This document shows, piece by piece, positions 37,054 through 46,104 of a stretch of DNA of 64,000 nt. The notes beneath the pieces are model-generated. The model was not told the DNA's origin. It ran no database searches and worked only from the letters and a program-made list of their open reading frames with translations. This DNA is from Caballeronia sp. SEWSISQ10-4 2 (GTDB lineage: Bacteria > Pseudomonadota > Gammaproteobacteria > Burkholderiales > Burkholderiaceae): NCBI RefSeq assembly GCF_030464885.1, contig NZ_JALPRJ010000022.1, forward strand, positions 1 to 64,000. The letters are read 5' to 3'. A program made the position numbers and the translations under genes. Every line of letters starts with the position of its first letter. Position 1 is the first letter of the stretch.

Positions 37054-38004
37054 ATGAGCAATGAACGGTCCGATACCTACTTGAATGATCGGCTCGACTG
37101 GAATCTGCTGCGAACATTTCTCGCCATCGCGCGGGAGCGCAGTGTGAGTCGTGCGGCTACGCGGCTGCATTTGACGCAGCCTGCAGTGAGTCAGGCGCTG
37201 CGTCGCCTTGAGGATCAGCTTGGCATGCGGCTGGTCGATCGCCACGGGCCGCGTATAGAAGTGACGCAGGCTGGCATTGAAGTGCAACAGATCGCTGAAG
37301 ACGTGTACGGCACGATCTCGCGGCTTTCGCTGGCCAAGGTCGACGGCGATCATGACATCTCCGGTGTCGTCCGGCTGAATACTGTGAGCGGCATTGATTT
37401 CCCCGCTTATGACAGTTTCCTTGCCGAATTCCATCGCGACTATCCGCGCATCGAGCTCGAAAGCCAGGAGATGCGCAGCGCAGACGTGGTCAGCAGTTTG
37501 CAGCAGAAGGCTGCAACGCTCGGGCTTACACCGCGCCGGACCTTGCCCAAGAAGGTCGAGAGCCGCGTGTTCCTGCGGCAGCGTTATGCGCTTTTTTGCG
37601 GGCGTCATCATCCGTTGTTCGGGCGCACGGACCTGCGTACCTCGGATCTTGTCAGCGAGAAGTTCGTGTCTTTCACGGGCGACAAGGTAGGCGATCACAT
37701 GTCGCCGCTTACGTTCTTTCGTGACGAGATGGGTTTCACCGAACGTGTGATCGGATCGTCGTCGAGCATGTGGGAAGTGAAGCGGTTCATATTCGCCGGG
37801 TTCGGGATTGGTTGTCTCCCGGAGCATGTGGTCCGCGAGGACATTGCACAGGGGCGCTTTCAGCGCTTACCGCCGGATGAGGGCGTGGCCGATCTCGACC
37901 TGCATCTTCTCTGGTCGAGCGACCGGAAGTTCAGTGCGGCTGAGACTGCCTTTCTGGATGCGTTGCACAAGTTTATCGACAGGGAGACCGGTGCAGTGGT
38001 TTAG
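37054..38004 (+). CDS. LysR-family transcriptional regulator
   Basis: A 316-residue LysR regulator. The N-terminal winged helix reads LLRTFLAIARERSVSRAATR and LTQPAVSQALRRLEDQLG. A periplasmic-binding-protein-like effector domain spans about 95-305. It is divergent from the binding protein/lyase genes, so it probably controls them. An inverted repeat at its 3' end (ACCGGTGCA at 37987 and TGCACCGGT at 38026) may form a terminator with the convergent dehydrogenase gene. Confidence 0.9.
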   Translation: MSNERSDTYLNDRLDWNLLRTFLAIARERSVSRAATRLHLTQPAVSQALRRLEDQLGMRLVDRHGPRIEVTQAGIEVQQIAEDVYGTISRLSLAKVDGDHDISGVVRLNTVSGIDFPAYDSFLAEFHRDYPRIELESQEMRSADVVSSLQQKAATLGLTPRRTLPKKVESRVFLRQRYALFCGRHHPLFGRTDLRTSDLVSEKFVSFTGDKVGDHMSPLTFFRDEMGFTERVIGSSSSMWEVKRFIFAGFGIGCLPEHVVREDIAQGRFQRLPPDEGVADLDLHLLWSSDRKFSAAETAFLDALHKFIDRETGAVV

Positions 38005-38035
38005 ACGGGTTCCGGCAAAACCCCGTGCACCGGTT

Positions 38036-38962
38036 CTAATACCCTCGCGCGACATCAACCACATTATGCAAAGCTTCACCCTTCACCAAGCGCCTGACGT
38101 TTTCCGCGACCTGTAGACCGATCGTGTCGGGGCTCGCGACCGACGCCATGTGCGGGGTCACGATCATGTTCTTCGCCCCCCAGAACGGATCCCCTTGCGG
38201 TAGCGGCTCATTTGGGAAAACATCGACAATGGCGCCGCTGATCCGCTCCTCGTTCAACGCGCTGAGCAGATCCCCCGGCACCAGATGTTCCCCTCGTCCC
38301 ACGTGAATCAGCTTCGCGCCGGGACGCAATGAATCGAACGTGCGCGCGTTCAGGATGCCCCGCGTTTCATCTGTCAGCGGTAACAGGCACACGAGAATGT
38401 CGGTGCCTTGCAGGAAGGGCTCAAGCCCCGGCGACCCTTCAAATGTTTCGATGCCCAAAAGGTCTCTCGCCCGGCGTGCCCACCCTCGTACAGCGAAACC
38501 AAGCCGATGAAGGTCAGTCGCCACTCGGCTGCCAATCTCGCCAAGACCCATGACGCCCACCGAACACGTGGACGGATCTCGCTGCTCGGGACGAAACCAG
38601 TTCTCGTCACGCTGGTTCGATATGACGCGATCAAGTTGTCGATGAAAATGCAGTACGCCCCACGCAACGAACTCGCTCATGCCGCGAGCATGCCGTGGAT
38701 CGACAACGCGGCACACGGGCACGCTCGGCAGGCTGGGATCGGTCAGGATGTTGTCGACGCCGGCAGCAATGCTGTGCACGAGTCGCAGCTTCGGCAGCGC
38801 CGCGATGGCGCCAACCGGTGGATTCCAGCAGACGGCCACTTCGGCGTCGGCTGCGTCCTCGTGGCCATGCAGCGTGACTTCAAGTTCAGGCGCCGCGCGG
38901 AGAATGGCTGGTGCAAGGTGCGACAGGTCGAAGTCGCGGCTAATGAGGACTAGTTTGGTCAT
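38036..38962 (-). CDS. 2-hydroxyacid dehydrogenase, GhrA-like (glyoxylate/hydroxypyruvate reductase)
   Basis: A 308-residue NAD(P)-dependent D-2-hydroxyacid dehydrogenase. The nucleotide site is VGVMGLGEIGSRVA. The catalytic Arg lies in KLIHVGRGEHLV and the catalytic His in IVTPHMASVASPD. Relaxed motifs of this kind are typical of GhrA-type reductases. The start at 38962 (MTKLVLISRDF) fits conserved length; the frame opens nine codons earlier. It probably reduces an oxo-acid produced in the organic-acid cluster it belongs to. Confidence 0.87.
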   Translation of the reverse strand: MTKLVLISRDFDLSHLAPAILRAAPELEVTLHGHEDAADAEVAVCWNPPVGAIAALPKLRLVHSIAAGVDNILTDPSLPSVPVCRVVDPRHARGMSEFVAWGVLHFHRQLDRVISNQRDENWFRPEQRDPSTCSVGVMGLGEIGSRVATDLHRLGFAVRGWARRARDLLGIETFEGSPGLEPFLQGTDILVCLLPLTDETRGILNARTFDSLRPGAKLIHVGRGEHLVPGDLLSALNEERISGAIVDVFPNEPLPQGDPFWGAKNMIVTPHMASVASPDTIGLQVAENVRRLVKGEALHNVVDVARGY

Positions 38963-39021
38963 TGATCGGGTCGATGGCAGGTCTCGCACACGCAGGCGTC
39001 ATGCAGATGCAGTGACAAGAG

Positions 39022-39816
39022 TCAGCAACGGTAATCGGATGCGGGATCGGCAATCAAGCGTAACGCGGCACGCCACGCCATGTCCATGATTTCCGCGGAT
39101 TCTTCGCGGTTGAACTGGCTCGCGGTCAGTTCGCATACTTCTGCGGATGGAATACGCAGCTTTGTGCCGCCGGCGAGCGCCTGGATTTGCGCCTGACAAG
39201 CGCGTTCGAGAAAGTAGATTTCATGGAATGCCTCGGCAACCGTCGCGCCCGCAGCGAGCAGGCCGTGATTGCGCAGGATCATTGCCTTGTTCGGACCGAG
39301 ATCGCGTACCAGACGTTCACGCTCGCCAAGATTCAACGCAATGCCCTCGTAGTCGTGGTACCCGAGCTTGCCGTAGAACTTGAGCGCATGCTGACTGATC
39401 GGCAACAGGCCGTGCTCTTGCGCCGATACAGCCGTGCCAGCTGCCGTATGAGTGTGAACGACAAAACCAAGGTCTTCGCGTGCCATGTGAATGGCCGAAT
39501 GAATCGTGAAGCCGGCCGCATTCACGCGAAAGCGTTCGGGCTCGGCGGCGGCGCGTTCATCGACGACTTGGCCCAGATGATCGATCTTGACCAGATCCGA
39601 AGCACGCATCTCGTGGAACAAAACACCGTAGCGATTGATCAGGAACGTTGGCGTGGCGCCCGGCAAACGCGCCGTGATGTGCGTGTCGATCATGTCCGTC
39701 ATGCGGAAATGGGCAGTGAGCCGGTACAGCGCCGCGAGGTCCGAGCGGACCTGCCATTCGTCGGTATCGAACACGGCCGGGTCCCCAACGGGAAGCGGGT
39801 TTTGCATTGCTTGCAT
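39022..39816 (-). CDS. Class II aldolase/adducin family protein
   Basis: A 264-residue zinc-dependent aldolase-fold protein. Metal ligands are in FVVHTHTAAGTAV and the later AMILRNHGLLAAG. An upstream GAGAGG supports the start at 39816. Members cleave or isomerise sugar phosphates, or decarboxylate; some act without aldolase activity. It is divergent from the MHS transporter gene and 33 bases from the dehydrogenase gene, so the last two are probably cotranscribed. Confidence 0.87.
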   Translation of the reverse strand: MQAMQNPLPVGDPAVFDTDEWQVRSDLAALYRLTAHFRMTDMIDTHITARLPGATPTFLINRYGVLFHEMRASDLVKIDHLGQVVDERAAAEPERFRVNAAGFTIHSAIHMAREDLGFVVHTHTAAGTAVSAQEHGLLPISQHALKFYGKLGYHDYEGIALNLGERERLVRDLGPNKAMILRNHGLLAAGATVAEAFHEIYFLERACQAQIQALAGGTKLRIPSAEVCELTASQFNREESAEIMDMAWRAALRLIADPASDYRC

Positions 39817-40105
39817 GCTTGAGACCTCTCAGGTTCGTGCTCAGTGATGGGGCGTAGTGTTCGTCGAACGGAAAGCATTCGTCAAATTCCCTGTCCTTAT
39901 CCTCATCATCAATCCGGCTAATGTTTGCACTTATGATCGCTGCCGCCCGAGCCGCAACGCGACCACGGAAGTATTAGCTGCGCTGATACTGACAATGCAA
40001 AAACGCGATTGTACGAACGATTTTTGACGCTCGATAAGTCGATATCCCCTCTCGCTTGCCGGGCATCGAACGGCAAGCGAGCTACTTTCGAGAAAGGCAA
40101 AGATC

Positions 40106-41422
40106 ATGAAGGCAGCGGCCCCCGGCAGGCAACCCGTCCGCGCAGCGTTTGCGGCTTTTATCGGCACGACCGTCGAGTTCTACGACTTCTACACCTACGC
40201 TACGGCCGCCGCGCTCGTGCTGGGCGACGTGTTCTTCCCGAGCAGCAATCACTTCATCAGCACGCTTGCTTCGTTCGGTACGTTCGCGGTCGGTTTCATT
40301 GCACGACCTCTTAGCGGCGCTGTCTTCGGGCACTTGGGGGACAAACTTGGCCGCAAGAAAATGCTATTGCTGACCATGTTCCTGATGGGCGTGGCGACAA
40401 CCGGCATCGGGTTGCTGCCGTCCTATGCAACCGCCGGCATCTGGGCGCCAGTCATGCTGATCATGCTGCGCATCGTGCAGGGTATCGCTGTTGGCGGTGA
40501 GTGGGGCGGTGCCGTGCTGATGTCGAGCGAACACGCTCCGGAAGGGCGCAAGACCTTCTTCGCATCGTTCCCGCAAATGGGCAGTCCCGCGGGCCTGATC
40601 CTTTCGTTGATTTCTTTCCGGCTGGTGACATCGCTTGATCATGAGGATTTCATCTCCTGGGGATGGCGCTTGCCGTTCCTCGCGAGCTTCGTGCTGCTCG
40701 CGACCGGTCTTGTGATTCGCTCAGGGGTCAATGAGTCGCCCGAGTTCGAGGAGATGAAGGGCTCGGACGAAATGGTGCAATCGCCCGTGAAGGAAGTGCT
40801 CAAGTCGCATTGGGTGCCGATTCTTTTTGCAGCCGCTGCAACGACTATCGGTTCTGCGGGATTCTTCTTCACCAACACGTTCATGATTTCGTACGTGACG
40901 GTTTATCTGCATATGTCGAAGTCGCTGATTCTCGACTGCCTGTTTGCCGTCACTGTCATTCAGCTTCTCTCGCAGCCTGTCTCGGCGATGTTGGCCGAGC
41001 GCTTTGGCGACGCCCGTTTCCTCACCGCCGCCGCATTGCTCTCGATGCTGACGCCGTACCCCATGTTCCTGCTCGTCAATACTGGAAATCCGGTGGCGAT
41101 CATTGCCGGTATTGCGTTTTCGGTGGTCGTGTTGTCGGCTATCTATGCGGTTATCGCAGGCTTCATGACCTATGCCTTTCCCAGGCATCTGCGCTATTCA
41201 GGTATCTCGATTGCGTACCAGCTCTGCGCGACGATTGCCGGAGGCACGACACCGATAATCGGCACGATGATCGCGCAGCGTTTTCAGGGTCAATGGGTGC
41301 CGCTTGCTCTTTTCTTTACGATCCTGTCGGCGGTGTCGCTGATTGGAATTCGGGGGCTGGCACGTCTTCGGAATGGGCGCCGCGAGAGCGATTCGCTGCA
41401 AGAATCGCTTGGGACGCTGTGA
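40106..41422 (+). CDS. MFS transporter, metabolite:H+ symporter (MHS) family
   Basis: A 438-residue twelve-helix symporter for organic acids, osmolytes or related solutes (ProP/ShiA/citrate permease group). MHS signatures are the N-terminal AAFIGTTVEFYDFYTYATAA and RPLSGAVFGHLGDKLGRKKM between TM2 and TM3, with VQGIAVGGEWGGAVL in TM4. It starts opposite the aldolase gene across a 289-base promoter region. With the dehydrogenase, aldolase and CitE-like lyase it suggests uptake and breakdown of a hydroxy- or dicarboxylic acid (inference). Confidence 0.9.
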   Translation: MKAAAPGRQPVRAAFAAFIGTTVEFYDFYTYATAAALVLGDVFFPSSNHFISTLASFGTFAVGFIARPLSGAVFGHLGDKLGRKKMLLLTMFLMGVATTGIGLLPSYATAGIWAPVMLIMLRIVQGIAVGGEWGGAVLMSSEHAPEGRKTFFASFPQMGSPAGLILSLISFRLVTSLDHEDFISWGWRLPFLASFVLLATGLVIRSGVNESPEFEEMKGSDEMVQSPVKEVLKSHWVPILFAAAATTIGSAGFFFTNTFMISYVTVYLHMSKSLILDCLFAVTVIQLLSQPVSAMLAERFGDARFLTAAALLSMLTPYPMFLLVNTGNPVAIIAGIAFSVVVLSAIYAVIAGFMTYAFPRHLRYSGISIAYQLCATIAGGTTPIIGTMIAQRFQGQWVPLALFFTILSAVSLIGIRGLARLRNGRRESDSLQESLGTL

Positions 41423-41444
41423 GCGCAGATGGCTTGATGTTGGC

Positions 41445-41660
41445 GGGCTTGGGGGCTGGCGGTTTTGGGGGTAGCGGTCGGGGGTGATGCCGGGGTGGTG
41501 CTTTCGGCGTCCGTGGCCGGTCTATGCTGGCTGTTCTCTTTATCACTATTAGCCACGCACAGTGGCTAATAGTGATAAAGAGAACAGCTAACTCACGCAG
41601 ACCGCTAACACCGAAAGCAGCAACCCAGCATCCCCCAAACCGAGTGCGAACGAAAACCCC
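41445..41660. repeat. Repeat module copy 2 (head-to-head palindrome)
   Basis: The core is a perfect inverted repeat with 27-base arms (41530-41556 and 41562-41588) around a GCACA loop. The 28 bases 41553-41580 are identical to 113-140. Outward of the core both sides continue as imperfect reverse complements for about 60-80 bases (both read AGACCG..., then CCGAAAGCA..., then CCC-rich). It begins just past the MHS transporter stop and fills the gap to the next gene. It may act as a transcript-end hairpin or be a mobile REP-like element. Confidence 0.75.
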
Positions 41661-41781
41661 CACCCATTGCGAGAATGTAACCGTGTAACGTCGTGAAAAA
41701 TGGCTGTAGCGCAAATGCCGATTTGGCTCTCTAGGATGCATGACATGCAAACCGTTGTGGCATTCATGCAAGGAGATTTTC

Positions 41782-42003
41782 ATGCTCAGCCCTCACGAGT
41801 TATCGACACTGCTTCTGATCCAGCATTCGCCGTCGCAGGTGGAACCACGCTCTTCCGACGTGGCGAGTCTCGAACACGAGCACCTCGTGCGCATTGAGGC
41901 GAGCACGAATGGTCAGGCCATGCCGCGCCTGACCTCGCAAGGCTCCGAGCTATTGCAGCAATTACACCGGTTCTGCACGCGTCAGTTCGCCGACTACCGG
42001 TAA
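41782..42003 (+). CDS. Small hypothetical protein
   Basis: A 73-residue protein starting at 41782 with AAGGAG nine to ten bases upstream; the frame opens 14 codons earlier without a site. The sequence reads MLSPHELSTLLLI at the start and has a MPRLTSQGSELL stretch resembling a winged-helix turn (a common end of small regulatory domains), but it is too short to assign. No family recognised. A 7-base tandem repeat follows the stop. Confidence 0.6.
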   Translation: MLSPHELSTLLLIQHSPSQVEPRSSDVASLEHEHLVRIEASTNGQAMPRLTSQGSELLQQLHRFCTRQFADYR

Positions 42004-42038
42004 CCGATCGCCGATCACCGATCACCGATCACCGATCA
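42004..42038. repeat. Tandem repeat, five 7-base units
   Basis: Five consecutive units of CCGATCA (the first reads CCGATCG) start directly after the stop codon of the small hypothetical gene and end 19 bases before the convergent TetR gene. Copy number is likely to vary by slippage. Confidence 0.85.
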
Positions 42039-42056
42039 CGACAGCAGCCCGGTTCG

Positions 42057-42626
42057 TTACTCACCAGCGCCGTCCTGCGTCATCACGAGGGCATGTGCGG
42101 CAGCGAGAATCGACTGCGCCAGTTCGCGATCATCCACTGCGCGCGCCAGCGTGATCGCGCCCACGATAGTGGCCACTACCCCCAGCCCCACCGTTTTACC
42201 GTCGATACCCGCCGCTTGCGTCAACTGATCTGCAAGCCGCCGCAAGTGCGTGGTGTAAAGCGCCTTTACGTCCACCCTCGAATGCGCTGTATCGCCGGCG
42301 AGCGAGCATAACGCACATCCCGTACCCGGATTCTCCGCGTGAGCATGATGCAGATAAGCATCGGCGATCGCTTGAAACCGTGTCTTGGATTGCCCAGCCG
42401 CGCGTGCCATCACGCGTTTCTCACCTTGCGTCAAGGCCTGCTCGAGCGCGGCAACGATCAACGCATCGCGCGACGGAAAATGGCCATAGAACGCCCCATG
42501 CGTCAGCCCCGCGCTGCGCATGCAGTCGGCCACGCCCAACGCTTCGAGTCCGTGTTCGCGAATCTGCCGCGCCGCCGTGTCCAGCACGCGTTGCCTGCTC
42601 TCCGCCTTCTGCGCCTGTGAGTAACC
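42057..42626 (-). CDS. TetR-family regulator
   Basis: A 189-residue TetR regulator. The DNA-binding helices read RVLDTAARQIREHGLEALGV and GLTHGAFYGHFPSRDALIVA. The start at 42626 follows GCGAGG; the frame begins seven codons earlier. It is divergent from an SDR gene, its likely target. An imperfect palindrome (CTGAAAATGT ... ACATTCAG, about 42668-42697) in the shared promoter is a candidate operator. Confidence 0.88.
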   Translation of the reverse strand, partial: GYSQAQKAESRQRVLDTAARQIREHGLEALGVADCMRSAGLTHGAFYGHFPSRDALIVAALEQALTQGEKRVMARAAGQSKTRFQAIADAYLHHAHAENPGTGCALCSLAGDTAHSRVDVKALYTTHLRRLADQLTQAAGIDGKTVGLGVVATIVGAITLARAVDDRELAQSILAAAHALVMTQDGAGE

Positions 42627-42667
42627 CATCCAAACCTCGCTTGACAATCTGCATGATGAGGATAATA

Positions 42668-42697
42668 CTGAAAATGTGGATTATGTTCAACATTCAG
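42668..42697. promoter_or_regulatory. Candidate TetR operator
   Basis: CTGAAAATGT on the left and ACATTCAG on the right form an imperfect inverted repeat around a 12-base spacer. It lies in the divergent promoter between the TetR and SDR genes, an AT-richer stretch than the flanks. Assignment is by position only. Confidence 0.35.
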
Positions 42698-42773
42698 ATG
42701 GAGAGTCTGGTCGATTCACTCGATGCATTTGTTCAGCCGCGGCCGGGCGGTACTCAACACAGGAGAGTCACTC

Positions 42774-43550
42774 ATGCGTTTCACAGATAAAACTGCTTTG
42801 ATTACGGGCGGTAATAGCGGTATCGGTTTTGCGACAGCGAGGTTGTTGATCGCTGAAGGCGCCCGCGTCGCTATCACGGGGCGGGATCGCGCGAAGCTCG
42901 ACGCGGCGGTGTCAGAGCTTGGCGCAAATGCGCTCGCGATTCACGCGGATCTCGACAACCCTGCTGCAATCGATTCGATGATCAAGCAAGTGAGCGATGC
43001 CTTCGGTTCGCTCGATATCGTGTTTGCCAACGCGGGAATTTCAGGGCCGACGCCGTTGGGCGGCACCACAGCCGCGGCGTTCGAAGCAATTCTTCGCACC
43101 AACCTTACGGCGGTCTTTCTCACGGTTCAGGCGGCGCTGCCGCTGATGTCGGCGGGGGGGGCGATCGTGCTCAATGGTTCGGTCATGCGTGAGCTCGGTA
43201 GTGCGGGATCGGCTGCGTATTCGGCGTCCAAGGCCGGTATCACCGGCATGGCGAAAGTGTTTGCCACCGAGCTCGTGCAACGGGGTATTCGCGTGAACAC
43301 GGTCATACCCGGGGCAACACGCACGCCGATCTGGACGCGGGGTGCACGCACTGGCGCGACGCTCGACGGCACGGAAGAAAGGTTGTCGCCGACTATTCCG
43401 ATGGGACGCCTCGCTGCCGCCGAAGAAGTCGCAGAGGCGGTGGTGTTCCTTGCATCGAAGGGAGCATCCGGGATCACGGCGGCCGAAATCGTCGTCGATG
43501 GCGGGACCATCGGCGCACCGTGGGGCGCTCCAGCGCTTCGCAAAGGCTAA
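42774..43550 (+). CDS. Short-chain dehydrogenase/reductase
   Basis: A 258-residue classical SDR. The cofactor loop is ALITGGNSGIGFATA, followed by the NAG of IVFANAGIS, the catalytic Ser in IVLNGSVM and the YxxxK pair in AAYSASKAG. The start at 42774 is preceded by AGGAGA. It is divergent from a TetR regulator, a common arrangement for induced SDR genes. The substrate is unknown. Confidence 0.9.
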   Translation: MRFTDKTALITGGNSGIGFATARLLIAEGARVAITGRDRAKLDAAVSELGANALAIHADLDNPAAIDSMIKQVSDAFGSLDIVFANAGISGPTPLGGTTAAAFEAILRTNLTAVFLTVQAALPLMSAGGAIVLNGSVMRELGSAGSAAYSASKAGITGMAKVFATELVQRGIRVNTVIPGATRTPIWTRGARTGATLDGTEERLSPTIPMGRLAAAEEVAEAVVFLASKGASGITAAEIVVDGGTIGAPWGAPALRKG

Positions 43551-43621
43551 GCTCGCGCTTGCCCCCGGCGCGGCGCGCGCAAGGGCGTGGCCGCGCTGTA
43601 TGAAGGGCGCAGCAGGCGCGC

Positions 43622-44590
43622 CTAGCGTTCCCGCAATGTTTCCGACGGCGACTCGCCGAACATCGCCTTGTAGACCATCGCGAAACGCCCGAGATGCGCA
43701 AACCCGCAATCGAGCGCAATTTCAGCGACACGCATATCCGATGGCGCTGCGCGCAACGCATCGCGCGCGCGTTCCAGGCGCAATTGCCGCACATATTGCA
43801 TCGGACTCACGCCGCGAAATTGCTGGAAACCATCGCGCAACGTGCGAGCCGGGACGCCGGCGGCACCGGCAATATCGAGTAACTCCAGCGGCTCGCTGCA
43901 ATGCGCTTCGATGAACGCCTCCGCGCGCTTCACAAAGCCCGGCGACACCAGCGAACGCTTCGAAGCGAAGCCCGTGTCTGTTCCGTTGTCTACGTGCCCC
44001 GTGGCGAACAGATCGATCAGCAAACTTTCCAGTTGCGTCGCCACGCGCGGGTTGCTGCGCGCACACGCGAGCAATTCGGGCGAACTCGCCACCAGTTGCA
44101 ATTGGTGCATCCAGCCGCGTAAATGCGAGCCGCCCACCGGCACGAGCGAGGCGAAATGCGGTATGCCTCGACCCGCTTGCGCGTTCAGCGCGACGGGATC
44201 GATCCGCAGCACGAACTGCTCGCAGCCGGGCGACAGCAGTGCGTCGAAAGGCTGCCCTGGCGCACATAAAATGCCCTGGTCGCGGTTCACGAGCATGGAA
44301 CGTCCCATCGTGCGGACTTCGGCGTTGCCGGTCACGCAGAACATCAGCAGGTAATAGCCGTCCACCGCCTGGACGTCCACGCGCATGGCGTCGCCGAACG
44401 CGATCGTGCCGAGACCCAGGCCGCCGAGCTTCACGAAATCCATGTGCGAACGGCCACGGCCCGAGCCCATGGGCACGAGCGCGTGCGGCTGCATCACGCG
44501 CGAGATCAGTTCGCGGGTTTCATCGAGGTCGGTCGATTCGAATAATCGATAGCCCCGCAACGCGTCAGCACGAAAGATGGCTGGAGACAT
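43622..44590 (-). CDS. andR: AraC/XylS-family regulator, probable AndR
   Basis: About 322 residues. The N-terminal half is an AraC_binding_2-type ligand domain (FCVTGNAEVRTMGRS, then DQGILCAPGQPF). The C-terminal part has two helix-turn-helix motifs (GAAGVPARTLRDGFQQF and IALDCGFAHLGRFAMVYKAMFGE). It is divergent from the anthranilate dioxygenase operon; in Burkholderia cepacia the AraC/XylS protein AndR occupies this place. The start at 44590 fits family length; the open frame extends to 44635. Confidence 0.8.
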   Translation of the reverse strand: MSPAIFRADALRGYRLFESTDLDETRELISRVMQPHALVPMGSGRGRSHMDFVKLGGLGLGTIAFGDAMRVDVQAVDGYYLLMFCVTGNAEVRTMGRSMLVNRDQGILCAPGQPFDALLSPGCEQFVLRIDPVALNAQAGRGIPHFASLVPVGGSHLRGWMHQLQLVASSPELLACARSNPRVATQLESLLIDLFATGHVDNGTDTGFASKRSLVSPGFVKRAEAFIEAHCSEPLELLDIAGAAGVPARTLRDGFQQFRGVSPMQYVRQLRLERARDALRAAPSDMRVAEIALDCGFAHLGRFAMVYKAMFGESPSETLRER

Positions 44591-44793
44591 GGACGGTTCC
44601 GTTCGGTGAAAACAATCACGACGATGGTAAATCAACCCGGCCGCTACACCGTAGGCCGTCGTAGCACAACGCCGGGTGAAAACCTGCCGGAAGTGGATAA
44701 CGGAGCCTGCGCATAGCCGTTATCGGATAGACCCGCTATTTTGGCGCTCCAAAAATCGCTCCACACCCAATCCCCCACAAAAGGAGAGACGCC

Positions 44794-46101
44794 GTGGAAA
44801 CGAACGCGATGGACGCCCTGGACGCACCGGATGGAAGGGCTGAATTCCCCTTGCGCCCGATGAACCCGCTTGACTCCGATGCGGTAATTTTTCCTCATGA
44901 CGACGGCTCACGCGTGCCGTACAAGGTCTTCAGCTCGCAGGCGGTGTACGAGCGCGAGCAGGAGCGGATCTATCGCGGACCGACCTGGAATTTCGTGGCG
45001 CTGGAAGCCGAGATTCCGAATCCGGGCGATTTCAAAAGCACCTTTGTCGGCGATACACCCGTGGTCGTCACGCGCAACGACGATGGCTCGCTGGCGGCGT
45101 GGGTCAACCGCTGCGCGCATCGCGGCGCGTCTGTGTGCAGGAAGTCTCGTGGCAACGCAAGCTCGCATACATGCGTGTATCACCAGTGGAGTTTCGACAA
45201 AAGCGGCAACCTCCTGGGCGTGCCGTTTCGCCGGGGACAAAAAGGCATGACCGGCATGCCCGCCGATTTCGATCCGAAAAATCACAGTTTGAGAAAGCTG
45301 CGTGTTGAGAGTTATCGCGGCCTGGTGTTCGCGACCTTCAGCGAAACGGTCGGTCCTTTGCCGGACTATCTGGGTGCGGAAATGCGGCCTTGGATTGATC
45401 GTATCTTTCATAAACCGATTGAATATCTCGGCTGCACCCGCCAGTTTTCAAAGTCGAACTGGAAGCTTTATTTCGAGAACGTGAAGGACCCGTATCACGC
45501 GAGCATGCTGCATCTGTTCCATACGACATTCAACATCTTTCGTGTCGGCATGAAGGCACGTTCAATACCCGATGCAACGCACGGACTGCACAGCATCATC
45601 ACGGTGACGAAGACGGGCGAGGACACATCGGCTGCGTACAAGCAGCAGAACATTCGCTCCTTCGACGAAGGTTTCGCACTGGAAGACGATTCCATTCTCG
45701 GCTTGATTTCGGAATACGAAGAAGACACGACTAATCATATCCAGCCGATCTTCCCGCAACTCGTGATCCAGCAGATTCACAACACGCTGGTCGCGCGGCA
45801 GTTGCTGCCTAAAGGAACCAACAGCTTCGAGCTGATTTTCCACTTCTTCGGATATACCGACGACACCCCCGAGATGCGCGAGCTGCGCATCAAGCAGGCG
45901 AATCTGGTGGGGCCTGCCGGCTATATCTCGATGGAAGACACGGAAGCAACCGAACTGGTCCAGCGCGGCACGATCCGCGATGCAGGCGCCACTTCGGTGA
46001 TCGAGATGTCGCGTGGTAATCCAGACCAGCAGGACACGGTCATCACCGAAAGCCTGATCCGAAAATTCTGGGTCGGTTACCAGAAATTGATGGGTTATTG
46101 A
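44794..46101 (+). CDS. andAc: Anthranilate 1,2-dioxygenase large (alpha) subunit
   Basis: A 435-residue Rieske non-heme iron oxygenase alpha subunit. The Rieske ligands are C107, H109, C127 and H130 (C-x-H-x17-C-x2-H). The mononuclear iron site includes D232, H235 and H240 in NVKDPYHASMLH, where D232 is the expected bridge between the centres. It starts at a GTG with AAGGAGAG upstream. The gene order that follows (beta, ferredoxin, reductase) is that of the three-component andAcAdAbAa system, which turns anthranilate into catechol. Assignment to anthranilate rests on order and the divergent AndR. Confidence 0.88.
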   Translation: METNAMDALDAPDGRAEFPLRPMNPLDSDAVIFPHDDGSRVPYKVFSSQAVYEREQERIYRGPTWNFVALEAEIPNPGDFKSTFVGDTPVVVTRNDDGSLAAWVNRCAHRGASVCRKSRGNASSHTCVYHQWSFDKSGNLLGVPFRRGQKGMTGMPADFDPKNHSLRKLRVESYRGLVFATFSETVGPLPDYLGAEMRPWIDRIFHKPIEYLGCTRQFSKSNWKLYFENVKDPYHASMLHLFHTTFNIFRVGMKARSIPDATHGLHSIITVTKTGEDTSAAYKQQNIRSFDEGFALEDDSILGLISEYEEDTTNHIQPIFPQLVIQQIHNTLVARQLLPKGTNSFELIFHFFGYTDDTPEMRELRIKQANLVGPAGYISMEDTEATELVQRGTIRDAGATSVIEMSRGNPDQQDTVITESLIRKFWVGYQKLMGY

Positions 46102-46104
46102 ACG

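Noticed and set aside
42004..42038. CRISPR-like array
   Set aside because: The units are only seven bases and contiguous, without spacers.
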